Of a stretch of DNA of 64,000 nt, positions 7,623-16,010 are shown piece after piece; the first letter of the stretch is position 1, and each line of letters opens with the position of its first letter. Source of the stretch: Mycobacterium vicinigordonae (lineage in GTDB: Bacteria > Actinomycetota > Actinomycetes > Mycobacteriales > Mycobacteriaceae); NCBI RefSeq assembly GCF_013466425.1, contig NZ_CP059165.1, forward strand, positions 1,860,001 to 1,924,000, written 5' to 3'. The notes beneath the pieces are model-generated. The model ran no database searches and had not been told where the DNA came from. It saw only the letters and a list, made by a program, of their open reading frames with translations. Made by a program: the position numbers and the translations under genes.

Positions 7623-8830
7623 ACGCGTTAGCCGGACTGCAAATCGTCGAGATCAACGACCAGTTCACCGCCATCGGCGGCAGAGTTCTGGCCGAACTCG
7701 GCGCTGACGTCGTGGTCGTCGAACCCCCTGGCGGATCGCCGGATCGGCTGCGCCCTCCCTTCGCAGACGACAATCCAAGCCCCAACACCAGCTTGCGCTG
7801 GTGGAGCGGCAACGTTGGAAAACGTTCGGTCACAGTCGATCTTGACACCCCGCGAGGAGTTGCGGCGTTGCGCCGCCTGATTGCGGGTGCTGACATCGTG
7901 ATCTCCGGTACGGCCCTCGTGGCGGAAGGCGTGCTGGCGTACCAGGATCTGGCCGCGGTGCATCCCGCGCTGATCTGGTTATCCGTCAGCCCATTTGGCC
8001 TCGACAGCGTGCGTGGCGACCACCCGGTGACCGACCTCACCATGCTCGCTGGTGGCGGCCCGGTCTGGAACTGCGGATACGACGACCATTCGCTACCGCC
8101 GATCCGTGGGGCAGGGGATCAATCAGCTAACATCGCCGGGCTGTACTGCGCGATTGGTGCGCTGGTAGCGCTGGCCCACCGCGACCAGACCGGTCAGGGC
8201 CAACTCGTCGATGTCAGTGTGAACGCGGCGTGTAACGTCAGCTCCGAACAAGTGACCTATCACTGGCTGGTGAACAACGAAACGTGTGTTCGTCAGACCA
8301 GCCGGCACGCTTACTTCACCCCTAGTCTGAAGACTCAGGTGCAATGCGCTGACGGCGCATACGCCACCACCGGAGTGCTGCCGCGCAAACCCCGCGAGTA
8401 CACCGAATTGCTCTGCTGGCTCACCGATCTCGGACTGCGCGACGAGCTGCCCGAGGCGGTCTTCTTGGAGATGGCCGCCGCTCGCGACGCGCTGGTTGAC
8501 CTCGCGTTGATCGGTGTTGACGACGAAACCACCGCCATCCTGACCGCGGCCCGCGAAGCAATCAGCTTGATCGCCTCCAGGTTGCCGGCCAAAGAATACT
8601 TCCTGCAGAGTCAGCGCCGCGGGTTTGCAGCCGGCGCGGTGCTGTCCCCAGACGAGGCCATTGAGGACGAACATGTCGCGGCGCGTGGCTTCCGGGTTCA
8701 GGTGAGCCATCCGGAGCTTGGCAGGACATTCACCTATCCCGGAACGCCGTATCTTTTCAACACGGCACCGTCGGCTGCGCCACCACGTCCACCGCTGCCC
8801 GGTGAGCACAACTACCTATTAGATGAATGA
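7619..8830 (+). CDS. CaiB/BaiF family CoA-transferase, probable CTG start
   Basis: A CoA-transferase of about 403 residues whose family N-terminus (LAGLQIVEINDQFTAIGGRVLAELGADVVVVEPP) begins right at the end of the preceding gene. No ATG, GTG or TTG lies at the needed place in frame. The codon fitting both the family start and the operon habit is CTG at 7619, which overlaps the upstream stop as CTGA. An in-frame ATG exists far upstream, but it would read through the preceding gene in another frame. The catalytic aspartate is D167 in RGAGDQSANIAG. The stop overlaps the VOC gene start (ATGA). Confidence 0.85.
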   Translation: MNALAGLQIVEINDQFTAIGGRVLAELGADVVVVEPPGGSPDRLRPPFADDNPSPNTSLRWWSGNVGKRSVTVDLDTPRGVAALRRLIAGADIVISGTALVAEGVLAYQDLAAVHPALIWLSVSPFGLDSVRGDHPVTDLTMLAGGGPVWNCGYDDHSLPPIRGAGDQSANIAGLYCAIGALVALAHRDQTGQGQLVDVSVNAACNVSSEQVTYHWLVNNETCVRQTSRHAYFTPSLKTQVQCADGAYATTGVLPRKPREYTELLCWLTDLGLRDELPEAVFLEMAAARDALVDLALIGVDDETTAILTAAREAISLIASRLPAKEYFLQSQRRGFAAGAVLSPDEAIEDEHVAARGFRVQVSHPELGRTFTYPGTPYLFNTAPSAAPPRPPLPGEHNYLLDE

Positions 8831-9270
8831 CCGGCGGCCACCGTCTCACCCATATCGGGCTATGCGTCCGCGATCTGAGCCGATCGGTTGAATTTTACTG
8901 TGGCGCAATGGGATTTGACGAAGTGGGTCGCATGCGGGTCGATGGGGGCGCTACGGCGCAGCTACTCGATGTGCCTGACCTGGTACTTGACTTGGTGTAC
9001 CTGCATCGCGACGGAATTCGGCTGGAGCTGCTCAGTTACCCGTCACCCGGGGTATCCGGAGATGGACTGCCGCGGGAGATGAATGCACTCGGTTTCACCC
9101 ATCTATCGTTTCGTGTGGATGACCCCGACGAAATGGTCGGGCAGATCGAACGTGCGGGCGGCCGGGCATGGCCCGAGCGCACGGTGAAGTTCGATGGTGG
9201 CAACCGCGGCCTGATGGTCACCGATCCCGACGGCAACTGGCTTGAGCTGATCGAACGCAGACCCAAATAG
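8827..9270 (+). CDS. VOC/glyoxalase-fold protein (methylmalonyl-CoA epimerase-like)
   Basis: A 147-residue single vicinal-oxygen-chelate protein. It shows the paired beta-alpha-beta-beta-beta modules: LTHIGLCVRDLSRSVEFYCGAMGF first, and later LGFTHLSFRVDDPDEMVGQIERAGG with FVTDPDGNWLELIE-type ending (MVTDPDGNWLELIER). Metal ligands would include H8 and the glutamate of WLELIE. Members epimerise, isomerise or cleave CoA esters or diols. The ATG overlaps the previous stop by four bases, so it belongs to the CoA-transferase operon. An epimerase of 2-methyl branched CoA thioesters would suit the neighbours, but that is inference. Confidence 0.85.
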   Translation: MTGGHRLTHIGLCVRDLSRSVEFYCGAMGFDEVGRMRVDGGATAQLLDVPDLVLDLVYLHRDGIRLELLSYPSPGVSGDGLPREMNALGFTHLSFRVDDPDEMVGQIERAGGRAWPERTVKFDGGNRGLMVTDPDGNWLELIERRPK

Positions 9271-9278
9271 GCAACTAG

Positions 9279-9297
9279 GCACTCACCGTATAACTGT
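9279..9297. promoter_or_regulatory. Weak operator-like site before P450
   Basis: The plus strand reads GCACTCACCGTATAACTGT, keeping the spacing of the island operator but with two mismatches in the three fixed triplets. It lies in the 51-bp gap before the P450 at 9322, together with the -10-like TATAAC. It could be a low-affinity copy or simply promoter sequence. Confidence 0.35.
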
Positions 9298-9321
9298 TTA
9301 GTGCGATGATAGAGTCATACG

Positions 9322-10515
9322 GTGGCAGTGACCGCGGAGTTGACCTACTCACCGTTCTCCAAGGCGGTGTTTGACGATCCGTACCCGGTGTACCGCCGTC
9401 TGCGCAACGAAGCTCCTGTGTACCGCGACCCGGATGACCGGTGGTGGGTGCTGTCGAGGTTTGACGACGTCGCACAGGCATTGCGGGACTGGGAGACCTT
9501 CTCATCCAAGCGCGGCCCCGCACCTGAAAACCCGGATAACGACGGGCGCAAGTATTCAGTCATCTCGATGGATCCACCTCGCCACGACCGCATCCGTGGA
9601 GTCCTGAAAGGCTTCTTCACACCAAGAGCCGTGGCGGCGATGGAGTCCGCGCTGCAGACGGTGGTGAATACACACTTGGGTCGCCTTCGCGCCGGGACAA
9701 CCATAGACGCAATGGAGGCTTTCGCTTTCGCAGTCCCAACCGATGTGATTGGTGACCTGCTCGGCGTCCCGCCGGGGGACCGTGAGCAACTCCGCGTTTG
9801 GTGGGAAGCCTTCCTCACTCGTGAGGAGGGCGAAGTCTCGATGCCGGCCAAGGCTATCGAAGCCAACCGCATGATCAGCCAGTACATCGGCGATCTGATC
9901 GAGCGGCGCCGTACCGACCCAGGCGACGACCTCATCAGCATTGTGCTGCAAGCCACTTTCGACGATCCAGAAGCCGGCGGTGAGCGCTCTCTGACCGCGC
10001 ACGAGGTGTTGATGTTCTGCAACCTCCTGTCGGCCGCGGGATCGGAGACCACACAGAAGCTCATCTCCAACGGCCTGGTCGCCTTGGCTGAGCACCCGGA
10101 GCAGTGGCAGCGAATCATCAAGGACCGCAGTGTTATTCCGGTCGCTGTGAACGAGGCGTTGCGCTACGACACGCCGAGCCATTGGGTGGCTCGCACGCTG
10201 ACGCGGCCTATCGAACGCCACGGTGTCAATATGAACGCTGGTGACTGGGTTCTGCTGCTACTCGGCAGCGCCAACCGGGATGAACGGCGTTACACCGACC
10301 CGGACCGATTCATCATTGGGAGACCACGCGGCACCGAAGTGTATTTCGGGTGGGGAATACACATCTGCCTAGGGCAGTGGCTGGCCAGACGGGAGGCACA
10401 GTTGGTGTTTGACTATGTAGCTGAGAAGTTCCCGAATTACGCGATCGGAGCGCGCGAACGTGTGCTTACCGCGACGGTGCGCGGTTACACGAGCGTGGAG
10501 ATGACGTTGCGCTGA
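9322..10515 (+). CDS. Cytochrome P450
   Basis: A 397-residue P450. The I-helix is SAAGSETTQKLISNG, the ExxR motif is NEALRYDTPSH, and the heme loop is FGWGIHICLGQWLARRE with cysteine 349. The N-terminus (YSPFSKAVFDDPYPVYRRLRNEAPVYR) is typical of soluble actinobacterial P450s. The GTG start at 9322 follows a short gap holding a promoter-like stretch. Two acyl-CoA dehydrogenase genes follow within 2-3 bases each, so oxidation and dehydrogenation of the same substrate chain are probably co-expressed. The substrate is not predictable. Confidence 0.92.
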   Translation: MAVTAELTYSPFSKAVFDDPYPVYRRLRNEAPVYRDPDDRWWVLSRFDDVAQALRDWETFSSKRGPAPENPDNDGRKYSVISMDPPRHDRIRGVLKGFFTPRAVAAMESALQTVVNTHLGRLRAGTTIDAMEAFAFAVPTDVIGDLLGVPPGDREQLRVWWEAFLTREEGEVSMPAKAIEANRMISQYIGDLIERRRTDPGDDLISIVLQATFDDPEAGGERSLTAHEVLMFCNLLSAAGSETTQKLISNGLVALAEHPEQWQRIIKDRSVIPVAVNEALRYDTPSHWVARTLTRPIERHGVNMNAGDWVLLLLGSANRDERRYTDPDRFIIGRPRGTEVYFGWGIHICLGQWLARREAQLVFDYVAEKFPNYAIGARERVLTATVRGYTSVEMTLR

Positions 10516-10517
10516 CC

Positions 10518-11564
10518 ATGGACATCGCCTTCAGCGACGAGCAGCAATTGTTGCAGGACACCGTTGCACGGATGGGTGCGGACCTGGCTGTCACTGGACC
10601 GGAAACCATTGCCACGGGCTCAAGGCTCGACGCGCAATGGCAGCAGGTGGTGGAACTCGGTGTGCCGATGCTGCGTTCACCCGGCCTGTGCGGTCTTGAA
10701 GCTAGCGGCGTGGAGACTGCGATCGTCATCGAGCAACTGGCGCGCATACTGAGCGCCGCACCTGTTTTCGGCCAGGGGGTGCTGGCCGCGGAATTGTTGG
10801 AGGCCGCCGGTGCGGTCAAGGAGCAGGAGCTGGTGGCGGCGGGGAGCCTGCGAGCGGCACCAGTGCTGGACACTGACTTAGGCGGCCTCGCAGGCGTGGA
10901 CCAACCTGGGGTGGCCTTCGACGCGGCGGGCGCCACTCACGCGCTGCTGATGGTTCAGGAGAGCGGGCAACGCAGGCTGGCGTGTGCTCCACTACATCGT
11001 GCTGCCGATGCGGCGGCCTTAGACCTGACCCGAGTGTTTCGCTACATGCCGGCAGATTCGGCCCTTTCGTCGTCGATAGTCGGATTTCCGATCGACGACG
11101 AGAGGTGGCGGCGAGTCGAGTCGCTGGCCATGACCGCCGCGGCCGCCGATCTGGTCGGCGTCATGCAGGGCGCTCTCGATGACGCGGTGCGTTACGCGGC
11201 CGAGCGCACTCAGTTTTCCGTGAAGATTGGTTCTTTTCAGGCGATTCAACACATGCTTGCCGATGCCCTCGTCCGAGTCGAGGGCGCTCGCAGTTGCCTG
11301 TGGTACGCCGCGTGGGCCATCGACCACCTGCCGGTCGACGAGGCGCGGCTAGCCGCGATGACCGCGAAGGCGTATGCGTCCGCAGCAGGCCGCGATGTGG
11401 TCGAAACCAGTGTCCAGGTATTCGGCGGCATCGCGATCACCTGGGAGCATGTCTCGCACCTGCGATTGCGCCGGACCCTGCTCAACCGGCGATTGTTCGG
11501 CGATGAGTCGGTGCATTACGAGGGGATCGCAGCCATGCGGCTGGCGAACCGGGACATGGTGTAA
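10518..11564 (+). CDS. Acyl-CoA dehydrogenase (short FadE, likely one half of a heteromer)
   Basis: A 348-residue acyl-CoA dehydrogenase starting MDIAFSDEQQLLQDTVARMG. The C-terminal part carries VQVFGGIAITWEHVSHLRLRR. It is shorter and more diverged in the middle domain than the neighbour at 11567-12706. In mycobacteria, adjacent short and full FadE genes often form alpha2beta2 enzymes (for example the ChsE sterol side-chain dehydrogenases), and the two-base spacing fits that. The FAD site may therefore be shared between subunits. Assignment to family is firm; the heteromer is inferred. Confidence 0.88.
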   Translation: MDIAFSDEQQLLQDTVARMGADLAVTGPETIATGSRLDAQWQQVVELGVPMLRSPGLCGLEASGVETAIVIEQLARILSAAPVFGQGVLAAELLEAAGAVKEQELVAAGSLRAAPVLDTDLGGLAGVDQPGVAFDAAGATHALLMVQESGQRRLACAPLHRAADAAALDLTRVFRYMPADSALSSSIVGFPIDDERWRRVESLAMTAAAADLVGVMQGALDDAVRYAAERTQFSVKIGSFQAIQHMLADALVRVEGARSCLWYAAWAIDHLPVDEARLAAMTAKAYASAAGRDVVETSVQVFGGIAITWEHVSHLRLRRTLLNRRLFGDESVHYEGIAAMRLANRDMV

Positions 11565-11566
11565 CA

Positions 11567-12706
11567 GTGGACTTTAACGACAGTCAATCCGAGGCTCAGT
11601 TCCGAGCCGAACTGCGAAGCTGGCTTGCCGAGCACGCCGCCGACGCCGCCATCCCGGAGGATCCTGCTGCCCGCGCGGACGCTCAGAATGCTTGGCACAA
11701 AACCCTCTACGAAGCCGGCTACATCGGTCTGTCCTTCCCGGTCGAGTGCGGCGGGCACGGCAGGGCACCGATCTACGAGGCCATCCTCAACGATGAACTC
11801 GGTCGAGCCGGCGCGCCACCCATCGAGGGCGTGGGGCACCTCAGCAATGCGCTGCGCTTGTTCGGTACCGATAGGCAACGCGATGAGTTGCTTCCTGGGC
11901 TGTTGTCCGGACAGGTGCGTTGGTGCCAGGGATTCTCCGAGCCTGAGGCCGGCTCCGACCTCGCCGGACTCAAGACCCGCGCCGAACTTGTCGACGTCGG
12001 CGGTCACCGAGTGTTCCGGGTAAATGGCCGCAAGATCTGGACGAGTTTCGGGGCGGTTGCCGATTGGTGTTTCTTGCTGTGTCGCACCGAAAGTGACGCA
12101 CCTAAGCATGCGGGGATCTCGGTGCTACTGGTGCCGATGTCTACGCCTGGAATCGAAGTACGCCCGATCGTCAACGCCGCGCGCAATCGCGAGTTCACCG
12201 AGATCACCTTCGACGACGTGGATGTCGCCGACACTAATCTGCTCGGTGAAGCTGGGCAGGGGTGGTCGATCGCAAACCAGCTGCTCGCCTACGAGCGTGG
12301 GCCCAGCGACATCAACTGGATCAGTCGGCTTTCGACCCAGCTGCGCAACCTCGAGGACGACGTGCGGACCGGCCGGCTCCACGACTCGCCCACGTCGCGG
12401 GCTCGGCTTGGTCAGGCCTACGTTGAGCTGCGCGCCCTACAAGTCAAGGTGCAACGCTCCCTGACTGATCGGCAGCGAGGCAAACTGCCCGGGCCGGAGG
12501 GCTCTGTCGACAAGCTCCTCATGGCCCGAGCCGATCAATTCTTCGGGCACACCATGATGGACCTGCGGGCCAGCGACCCGCTGCTCACGGAAAGTCTCGA
12601 GTGGGACATTTACGTGTGGTCCCGTGCCGCCGGCATCTATGGAGGAACCGCGCAGATACAGCGCAACATCGTCGCACAGCGGGTGTTGGGGTTGCCGCGC
12701 TACTAG
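11567..12706 (+). CDS. Acyl-CoA dehydrogenase
   Basis: A 379-residue acyl-CoA dehydrogenase with the family signature QGFSEPEAGSDLAGLKTRAE in the middle domain and a C-terminal IYGGTAQIQRNIVAQRVLG. The usual YEGT glutamate of medium-chain enzymes is glycine (YGGT), as in many actinobacterial heteromeric FadEs, so the catalytic base should lie elsewhere or in the partner. The GTG start at 11567 comes two bases after the stop of the partner gene. It ends the P450-FadE-FadE operon and converges with a small gene at 12725-12943. Confidence 0.9.
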   Translation: MDFNDSQSEAQFRAELRSWLAEHAADAAIPEDPAARADAQNAWHKTLYEAGYIGLSFPVECGGHGRAPIYEAILNDELGRAGAPPIEGVGHLSNALRLFGTDRQRDELLPGLLSGQVRWCQGFSEPEAGSDLAGLKTRAELVDVGGHRVFRVNGRKIWTSFGAVADWCFLLCRTESDAPKHAGISVLLVPMSTPGIEVRPIVNAARNREFTEITFDDVDVADTNLLGEAGQGWSIANQLLAYERGPSDINWISRLSTQLRNLEDDVRTGRLHDSPTSRARLGQAYVELRALQVKVQRSLTDRQRGKLPGPEGSVDKLLMARADQFFGHTMMDLRASDPLLTESLEWDIYVWSRAAGIYGGTAQIQRNIVAQRVLGLPRY

Positions 12707-12724
12707 CCCCTCGGGCCGTGTGAC

Positions 12725-12943
12725 TCAACCCTGCGTGCCTTCGGTGAGGTGCCTGACCGCCTCGCGCAGCCCGTTGAGCCGCCGTTCGATCAGTTCTCGG
12801 TGTTCGCCGACCGGAGCGTCGGGCTTTTGCAGACTGGCATTGACTTCTGCGATCTCGGCAGTGAGGCGTTGGGCCGCCTCGCTCCTCGTCAGCAAATCCT
12901 GGTCAGCCCAGTCATCGTGTGGAATTCGTTCGCGGGGATCCAT
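12725..12943 (-). CDS. Small conserved-looking hypothetical protein
   Basis: A 72-residue charged, mostly helical protein beginning MDPRERIPHDDWADQDLLTRSEAAQRL and rich in Glu, Arg and Leu. It has no signal peptide or membrane segment. The middle (AAQRLTAEIAEVNASLQK, then ERRLNGLREAVRHL) looks like a helical hairpin. It is transcribed alone, convergent with the FadE gene and divergent from the amidohydrolase. I do not recognise a function. Codon use matches its neighbours, which supports a real gene, but no catalytic motif is visible. Confidence 0.6.
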   Translation of the reverse strand: MDPRERIPHDDWADQDLLTRSEAAQRLTAEIAEVNASLQKPDAPVGEHRELIERRLNGLREAVRHLTEGTQG

Positions 12944-13008
12944 CGGTCAACTCCTTGGCGCCGCGCCCGCTGATCCCGCCACCGACGTCAGCTACAATGG
13001 TCAATTAA

Positions 13009-13027
13009 TCAGGATATGTTCAACTGT
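13009..13027. promoter_or_regulatory. Operator (one mismatch) before amidohydrolase
   Basis: The plus strand reads TCAGGATATGTTCAACTGT; only the first base departs from the ACA-N5-TGT-N5-TGT pattern. It lies 40 bp before the amidohydrolase ATG, within the 124-bp gap 12944-13067, which otherwise holds only AT-rich promoter-like sequence. Confidence 0.55.
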
Positions 13028-13067
13028 ACTGTACTCGCGCCATCGGCGTGGAGAGTTGAGGACCGCC

Positions 13068-14375
13068 ATGCCTTTGCAGCCATCAATGAAGCTTTTGTCC
13101 GTGGACGATCACCTCATCGAACCACCTCATGTCTGGATTGATCGGCTGCCCAAGAAATACATCGAGCAGGGGCCCCGCATCGTGGATTTTCCGCGCGACG
13201 GCGCTCCGCCTATGCAGCAGTGGGTCTACGAAGGTCGCACTTACGCGAATATCGGACTCAACGCGGTCGCCGGTAAATCACCAGAAGAGTTCGGCGTCGA
13301 CCCGATTCGGTACGCGGACATGATCCCGGGCTGCTACGACCCCAAAGCCCGCCTGGCCGACATGGACATCGACGGCGTGCACGCAATGCTGTGCTTTCCT
13401 TCCTTTCCACGATTCTGCGGAACGGTATTCCTCGAAGGAGTGGATAAGGAGCTGGCGTTGCTGGGAGTCCAGGCGTGGAACGACTTTTCGCTTGACGAAT
13501 GGTGCGCGACAGATCCGGCGCGGTTTATCCCGATGGCGATCACTCCCCTGTGGGACCCATCGCTGATCGTGGCAGAGATCGAACGAGTGGCGGCCAAAGG
13601 CGCGCGCGCCATCGGCCTGCCAGATAATCCCACCAACCTTAAGCTGCCCAGTTATCACACCGTGTACTGGGAACCGGTCTGGTCAGCTCTCGAGGAGACC
13701 AACCTTACGGCGGTGATGCACTTCGGAAGCGGAGGCTTTCCGCCGCAGACCGCACCGGAGGCGCCATTCGCGGTGATGATCACCCTGATGGGCACCACAT
13801 CGATGGCAGCAGCTACGGAACTCATCTTCTCCCCGGTGTTCCACAAGCATCCAAATCTGAAGGTGGCGTTCTCGGAAGGGGGGGTCGGATGGATGCCCTA
13901 TCTTATGGAGCGGGCCGACTACGTCTGGCGCAAACACAGGTATTACCAGAACATCCATCCCACCATAGCTCCGTCGGAATTGTTCCGGCGCAACATATCC
14001 GGATGCTTTATCGAGGACGAGGTAGGCGTGGCCAACCGTGGGGCGATTGGCATCGACAACATAACCTGGGAGTGCGACTATCCGCATTCGGATTCGTTTT
14101 GGCCCAAGAGTCGGGCGAGGGCCGAACAGATGCTGGCTCAGGTGCCCGACGAGGAAGCGGCCAAGATCGTCGAATTGAACGCTCGACGCTGGTATGCCTT
14201 TCCAGAAGCAGGTTTCAAGTCCAGCACCGCGGATTCCGGATGGCGTCCTAACGACGGCAATCCATCCGAGTACGACTACGACGAGATCATGGCGGGCCAC
14301 GGTGGCATCGGCTTCGACACCTTCCTCGAAAAGCTTGAGAAGCAGCAGGCGCAGAAGGCCGGGGATTCGAGCTAA
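13068..14375 (+). CDS. Amidohydrolase-2 family metal-dependent hydrolase
   Basis: A 435-residue TIM-barrel hydrolase of the ACMSD/amidohydrolase-2 type. The N-terminal metal motif is SVDDHLIEPPHVW (D13-D14-H15). Further conserved parts are RLADMDIDGVHAMLCFPSF, a mid-barrel MHFGSGGF histidine, and WECDYPHSDSFWP near the end, which supplies a late metal-binding aspartate. Such enzymes decarboxylate or hydrolyse ring-derived acids. The ATG at 13068 was chosen because the family starts here; the longer frame to 12624 runs back through the preceding FadE gene. It is monocistronic and its stop overlaps the convergent SMP-30 gene. Confidence 0.88.
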   Translation: MPLQPSMKLLSVDDHLIEPPHVWIDRLPKKYIEQGPRIVDFPRDGAPPMQQWVYEGRTYANIGLNAVAGKSPEEFGVDPIRYADMIPGCYDPKARLADMDIDGVHAMLCFPSFPRFCGTVFLEGVDKELALLGVQAWNDFSLDEWCATDPARFIPMAITPLWDPSLIVAEIERVAAKGARAIGLPDNPTNLKLPSYHTVYWEPVWSALEETNLTAVMHFGSGGFPPQTAPEAPFAVMITLMGTTSMAAATELIFSPVFHKHPNLKVAFSEGGVGWMPYLMERADYVWRKHRYYQNIHPTIAPSELFRRNISGCFIEDEVGVANRGAIGIDNITWECDYPHSDSFWPKSRARAEQMLAQVPDEEAAKIVELNARRWYAFPEAGFKSSTADSGWRPNDGNPSEYDYDEIMAGHGGIGFDTFLEKLEKQQAQKAGDSS

Positions 14376-15328
14376 CGCCCCTGCCTTGGCCTTTCGAATA
14401 TTCCGGCAGCGACCAGCCAGTCGTCAACCACCATCAGCCGTCCGGTCGAGGCGAGCGTCATGACTAGGCTTTGTCCGTCGGCGCTGACCGCGACGTTGGT
14501 CGTCATGGGGTCGTCGGCAAGAATCGTGCCCAACAACTCCCCGGTCGGTGAGAACACCGTGACGCCTCCAGTTCCGAGCGTTGCAACCAGGATCCGACCG
14601 TTCCGGTCGGTCGAAACACCGTCGGCGCCACCGATATTCATCGCGCCACCGCTGGGCACGGTTGCCAGCCCGCGCGCCCGGCATATAACGCCGGGTCCTT
14701 CCAGTTCGAACTCCCAGATTCGGCGCGTGCGGGTCTCGGCGACATACAGGCGCGATCCGTCGGGCGACAACGCAAGGCCGTTGGGCATCTCCAAGGGGTA
14801 GACGATCTCTCGCAATCCGCTGTCGACCGTGCCGTACAGCAACCCGGTCATGGTGCGTTCGCGTCCGCGGGTGGTTCCGCCGTCGGTCATGTAGAAACCG
14901 CCGTACTCATCGACACAGATGTCGCTGGGTCGTACCAGCTGACGTGTTGTGCCCGAACGGGTGCGAAATTCGGTAGTCAACAGGTCGACCGTGCCGTCGC
15001 GCTCCACGATCTGCAGGCCCGGAGTGAGTGGGTCTGCCGCAGCACCTATGGGTCGGAAAACCTCGACACTTCCGACGAAGTCGTATGGCCAGGGTGCCAG
15101 GCCGAACCGGGACCCGCCGTTTTGGCAGACCGCCAGTCGGCCGTCCGGTAGCTGGGCGACGCCATTGGGGCCACCGCCGGGACTGGCGACGGTTTCGGTG
15201 GTTCCGTCAGGACGGACTCTGGTGATTCGGCCGGCTGCCATTTCCGAGACTAGGACGGAACCGTCCTCCAGGACGATCGGGCTCTCTGGGAATGCCAGCC
15301 CCTCGACAACGTAACGTCCCACCATCAT
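14372..15328 (-). CDS. SMP-30/gluconolactonase-like beta-propeller protein
   Basis: A 318-residue six-bladed propeller. Metal-site features include E15 in AFPESPIVLEDGSVLVSE, an asparagine in GGGPNGVAQLPDG, and another in EMPNGLALSPDGSRLYVAET. Family members hydrolyse lactones; a ring-cleavage lactone is a plausible substrate here, near an amidohydrolase. The start at 15328 overlaps the SnoaL gene stop as ATGA; a second ATG follows at 15325. The much longer open frame (to 15586) lies over the SnoaL gene and is not used. The last codons converge with the amidohydrolase gene. Confidence 0.87.
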   Translation of the reverse strand: MMVGRYVVEGLAFPESPIVLEDGSVLVSEMAAGRITRVRPDGTTETVASPGGGPNGVAQLPDGRLAVCQNGGSRFGLAPWPYDFVGSVEVFRPIGAAADPLTPGLQIVERDGTVDLLTTEFRTRSGTTRQLVRPSDICVDEYGGFYMTDGGTTRGRERTMTGLLYGTVDSGLREIVYPLEMPNGLALSPDGSRLYVAETRTRRIWEFELEGPGVICRARGLATVPSGGAMNIGGADGVSTDRNGRILVATLGTGGVTVFSPTGELLGTILADDPMTTNVAVSADGQSLVMTLASTGRLMVVDDWLVAAGIFERPRQGR

Positions 15329-15873
15329 TGGCCGGAGTGCGTTTGGGTCCACCAGGAGGCGAACTCGGGATCGGCCAGCGGTACGTCTCCGACGCCGATC
15401 TGCCGTTGCGGCCAGTCGGCGGCTTGCTGCGTCAGCGGTGACGCGATTCGGGCGAACCCATAGTGCAGGCGATGACGTCGGTGTAGAAAGCACCACCTGC
15501 CCTGGTGCCGCTGGTAGCGGTCTTCGTACTTGATTACCTGCTCGACGAATCCTTCGGCGCGGGTCTGCGCGAAGCATTGGGCCCAAACCTGTCCGTGCGC
15601 CTGGGCTTCGTCGTCGAGTTCGATCAGATGATTGGCAACCAGAATCACCGCGAAGACACTCGCTTCCAGCCCCTGCGACATCAGTTGGCGCAAACCGGCG
15701 GGTCCGTCGCCGTAGTCGCCGAAACGTGCTTGCGGAACGTACAAATCGGCCATTGCATCGACATCCCGGGCTTCGATCGCCGCTGCGTAGCGGTAGGGCA
15801 GTTGCCTAATCTCTTCTCGTGCCAGCAGGTTGGCGATCGTGGTGCTCTGACTTGCCGTATCCGACTGCGTCAC
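15325..15873 (-). CDS. SnoaL-like / NTF2-fold protein
   Basis: A 182-residue protein of the SnoaL-like polyketide-cyclase/nuclear-transport-factor fold. Recognisable segments are REEIRQLPYRYAAAIEARDVDAMADLYVPQARFGDYG, then HLIELDDEAQAHGQVWAQCFAQT, then YEDRYQRHQGRWCFLHRRHRLHYG. These small cone-shaped proteins act as hydratases, isomerases or cyclases, often on ring compounds. It leads an operon with the SMP-30 gene and is divergent from the mycofactocin-type SDR across an operator at 15949-15967. The exact reaction is unknown. Confidence 0.85.
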   Translation of the reverse strand: MTQSDTASQSTTIANLLAREEIRQLPYRYAAAIEARDVDAMADLYVPQARFGDYGDGPAGLRQLMSQGLEASVFAVILVANHLIELDDEAQAHGQVWAQCFAQTRAEGFVEQVIKYEDRYQRHQGRWCFLHRRHRLHYGFARIASPLTQQAADWPQRQIGVGDVPLADPEFASWWTQTHSGQ

Positions 15874-15948
15874 GGCTCAACCTCCCGGTTGGTGATGACC
15901 CGCTCTCGAGTGGACCTCTCGACCACGGGCCCGGCCCTCTACAACCAT

Positions 15949-15967
15949 ACACATCATGTACTACTGT
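15949..15967. promoter_or_regulatory. Operator (exact) between SnoaL and SDR genes
   Basis: The plus strand reads ACACATCATGTACTACTGT, an exact pattern match, in the 137-bp divergent gap 15874-16010. It is 43 bp before the SDR and 75 bp before the SnoaL gene, so one site could control both directions. Confidence 0.7.
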
Positions 15968-16010
15968 TAACCTTGGTTGCGCGGGTGGCGTCAACCGCGA
16001 GGAGGGTCAG

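Noticed and set aside
12624..13067. Upstream extension of the amidohydrolase frame.
   Set aside because: It overlaps the end of a FadE gene and the small gene at 12725 and lacks family homology; ATG 13068 fits the family start.
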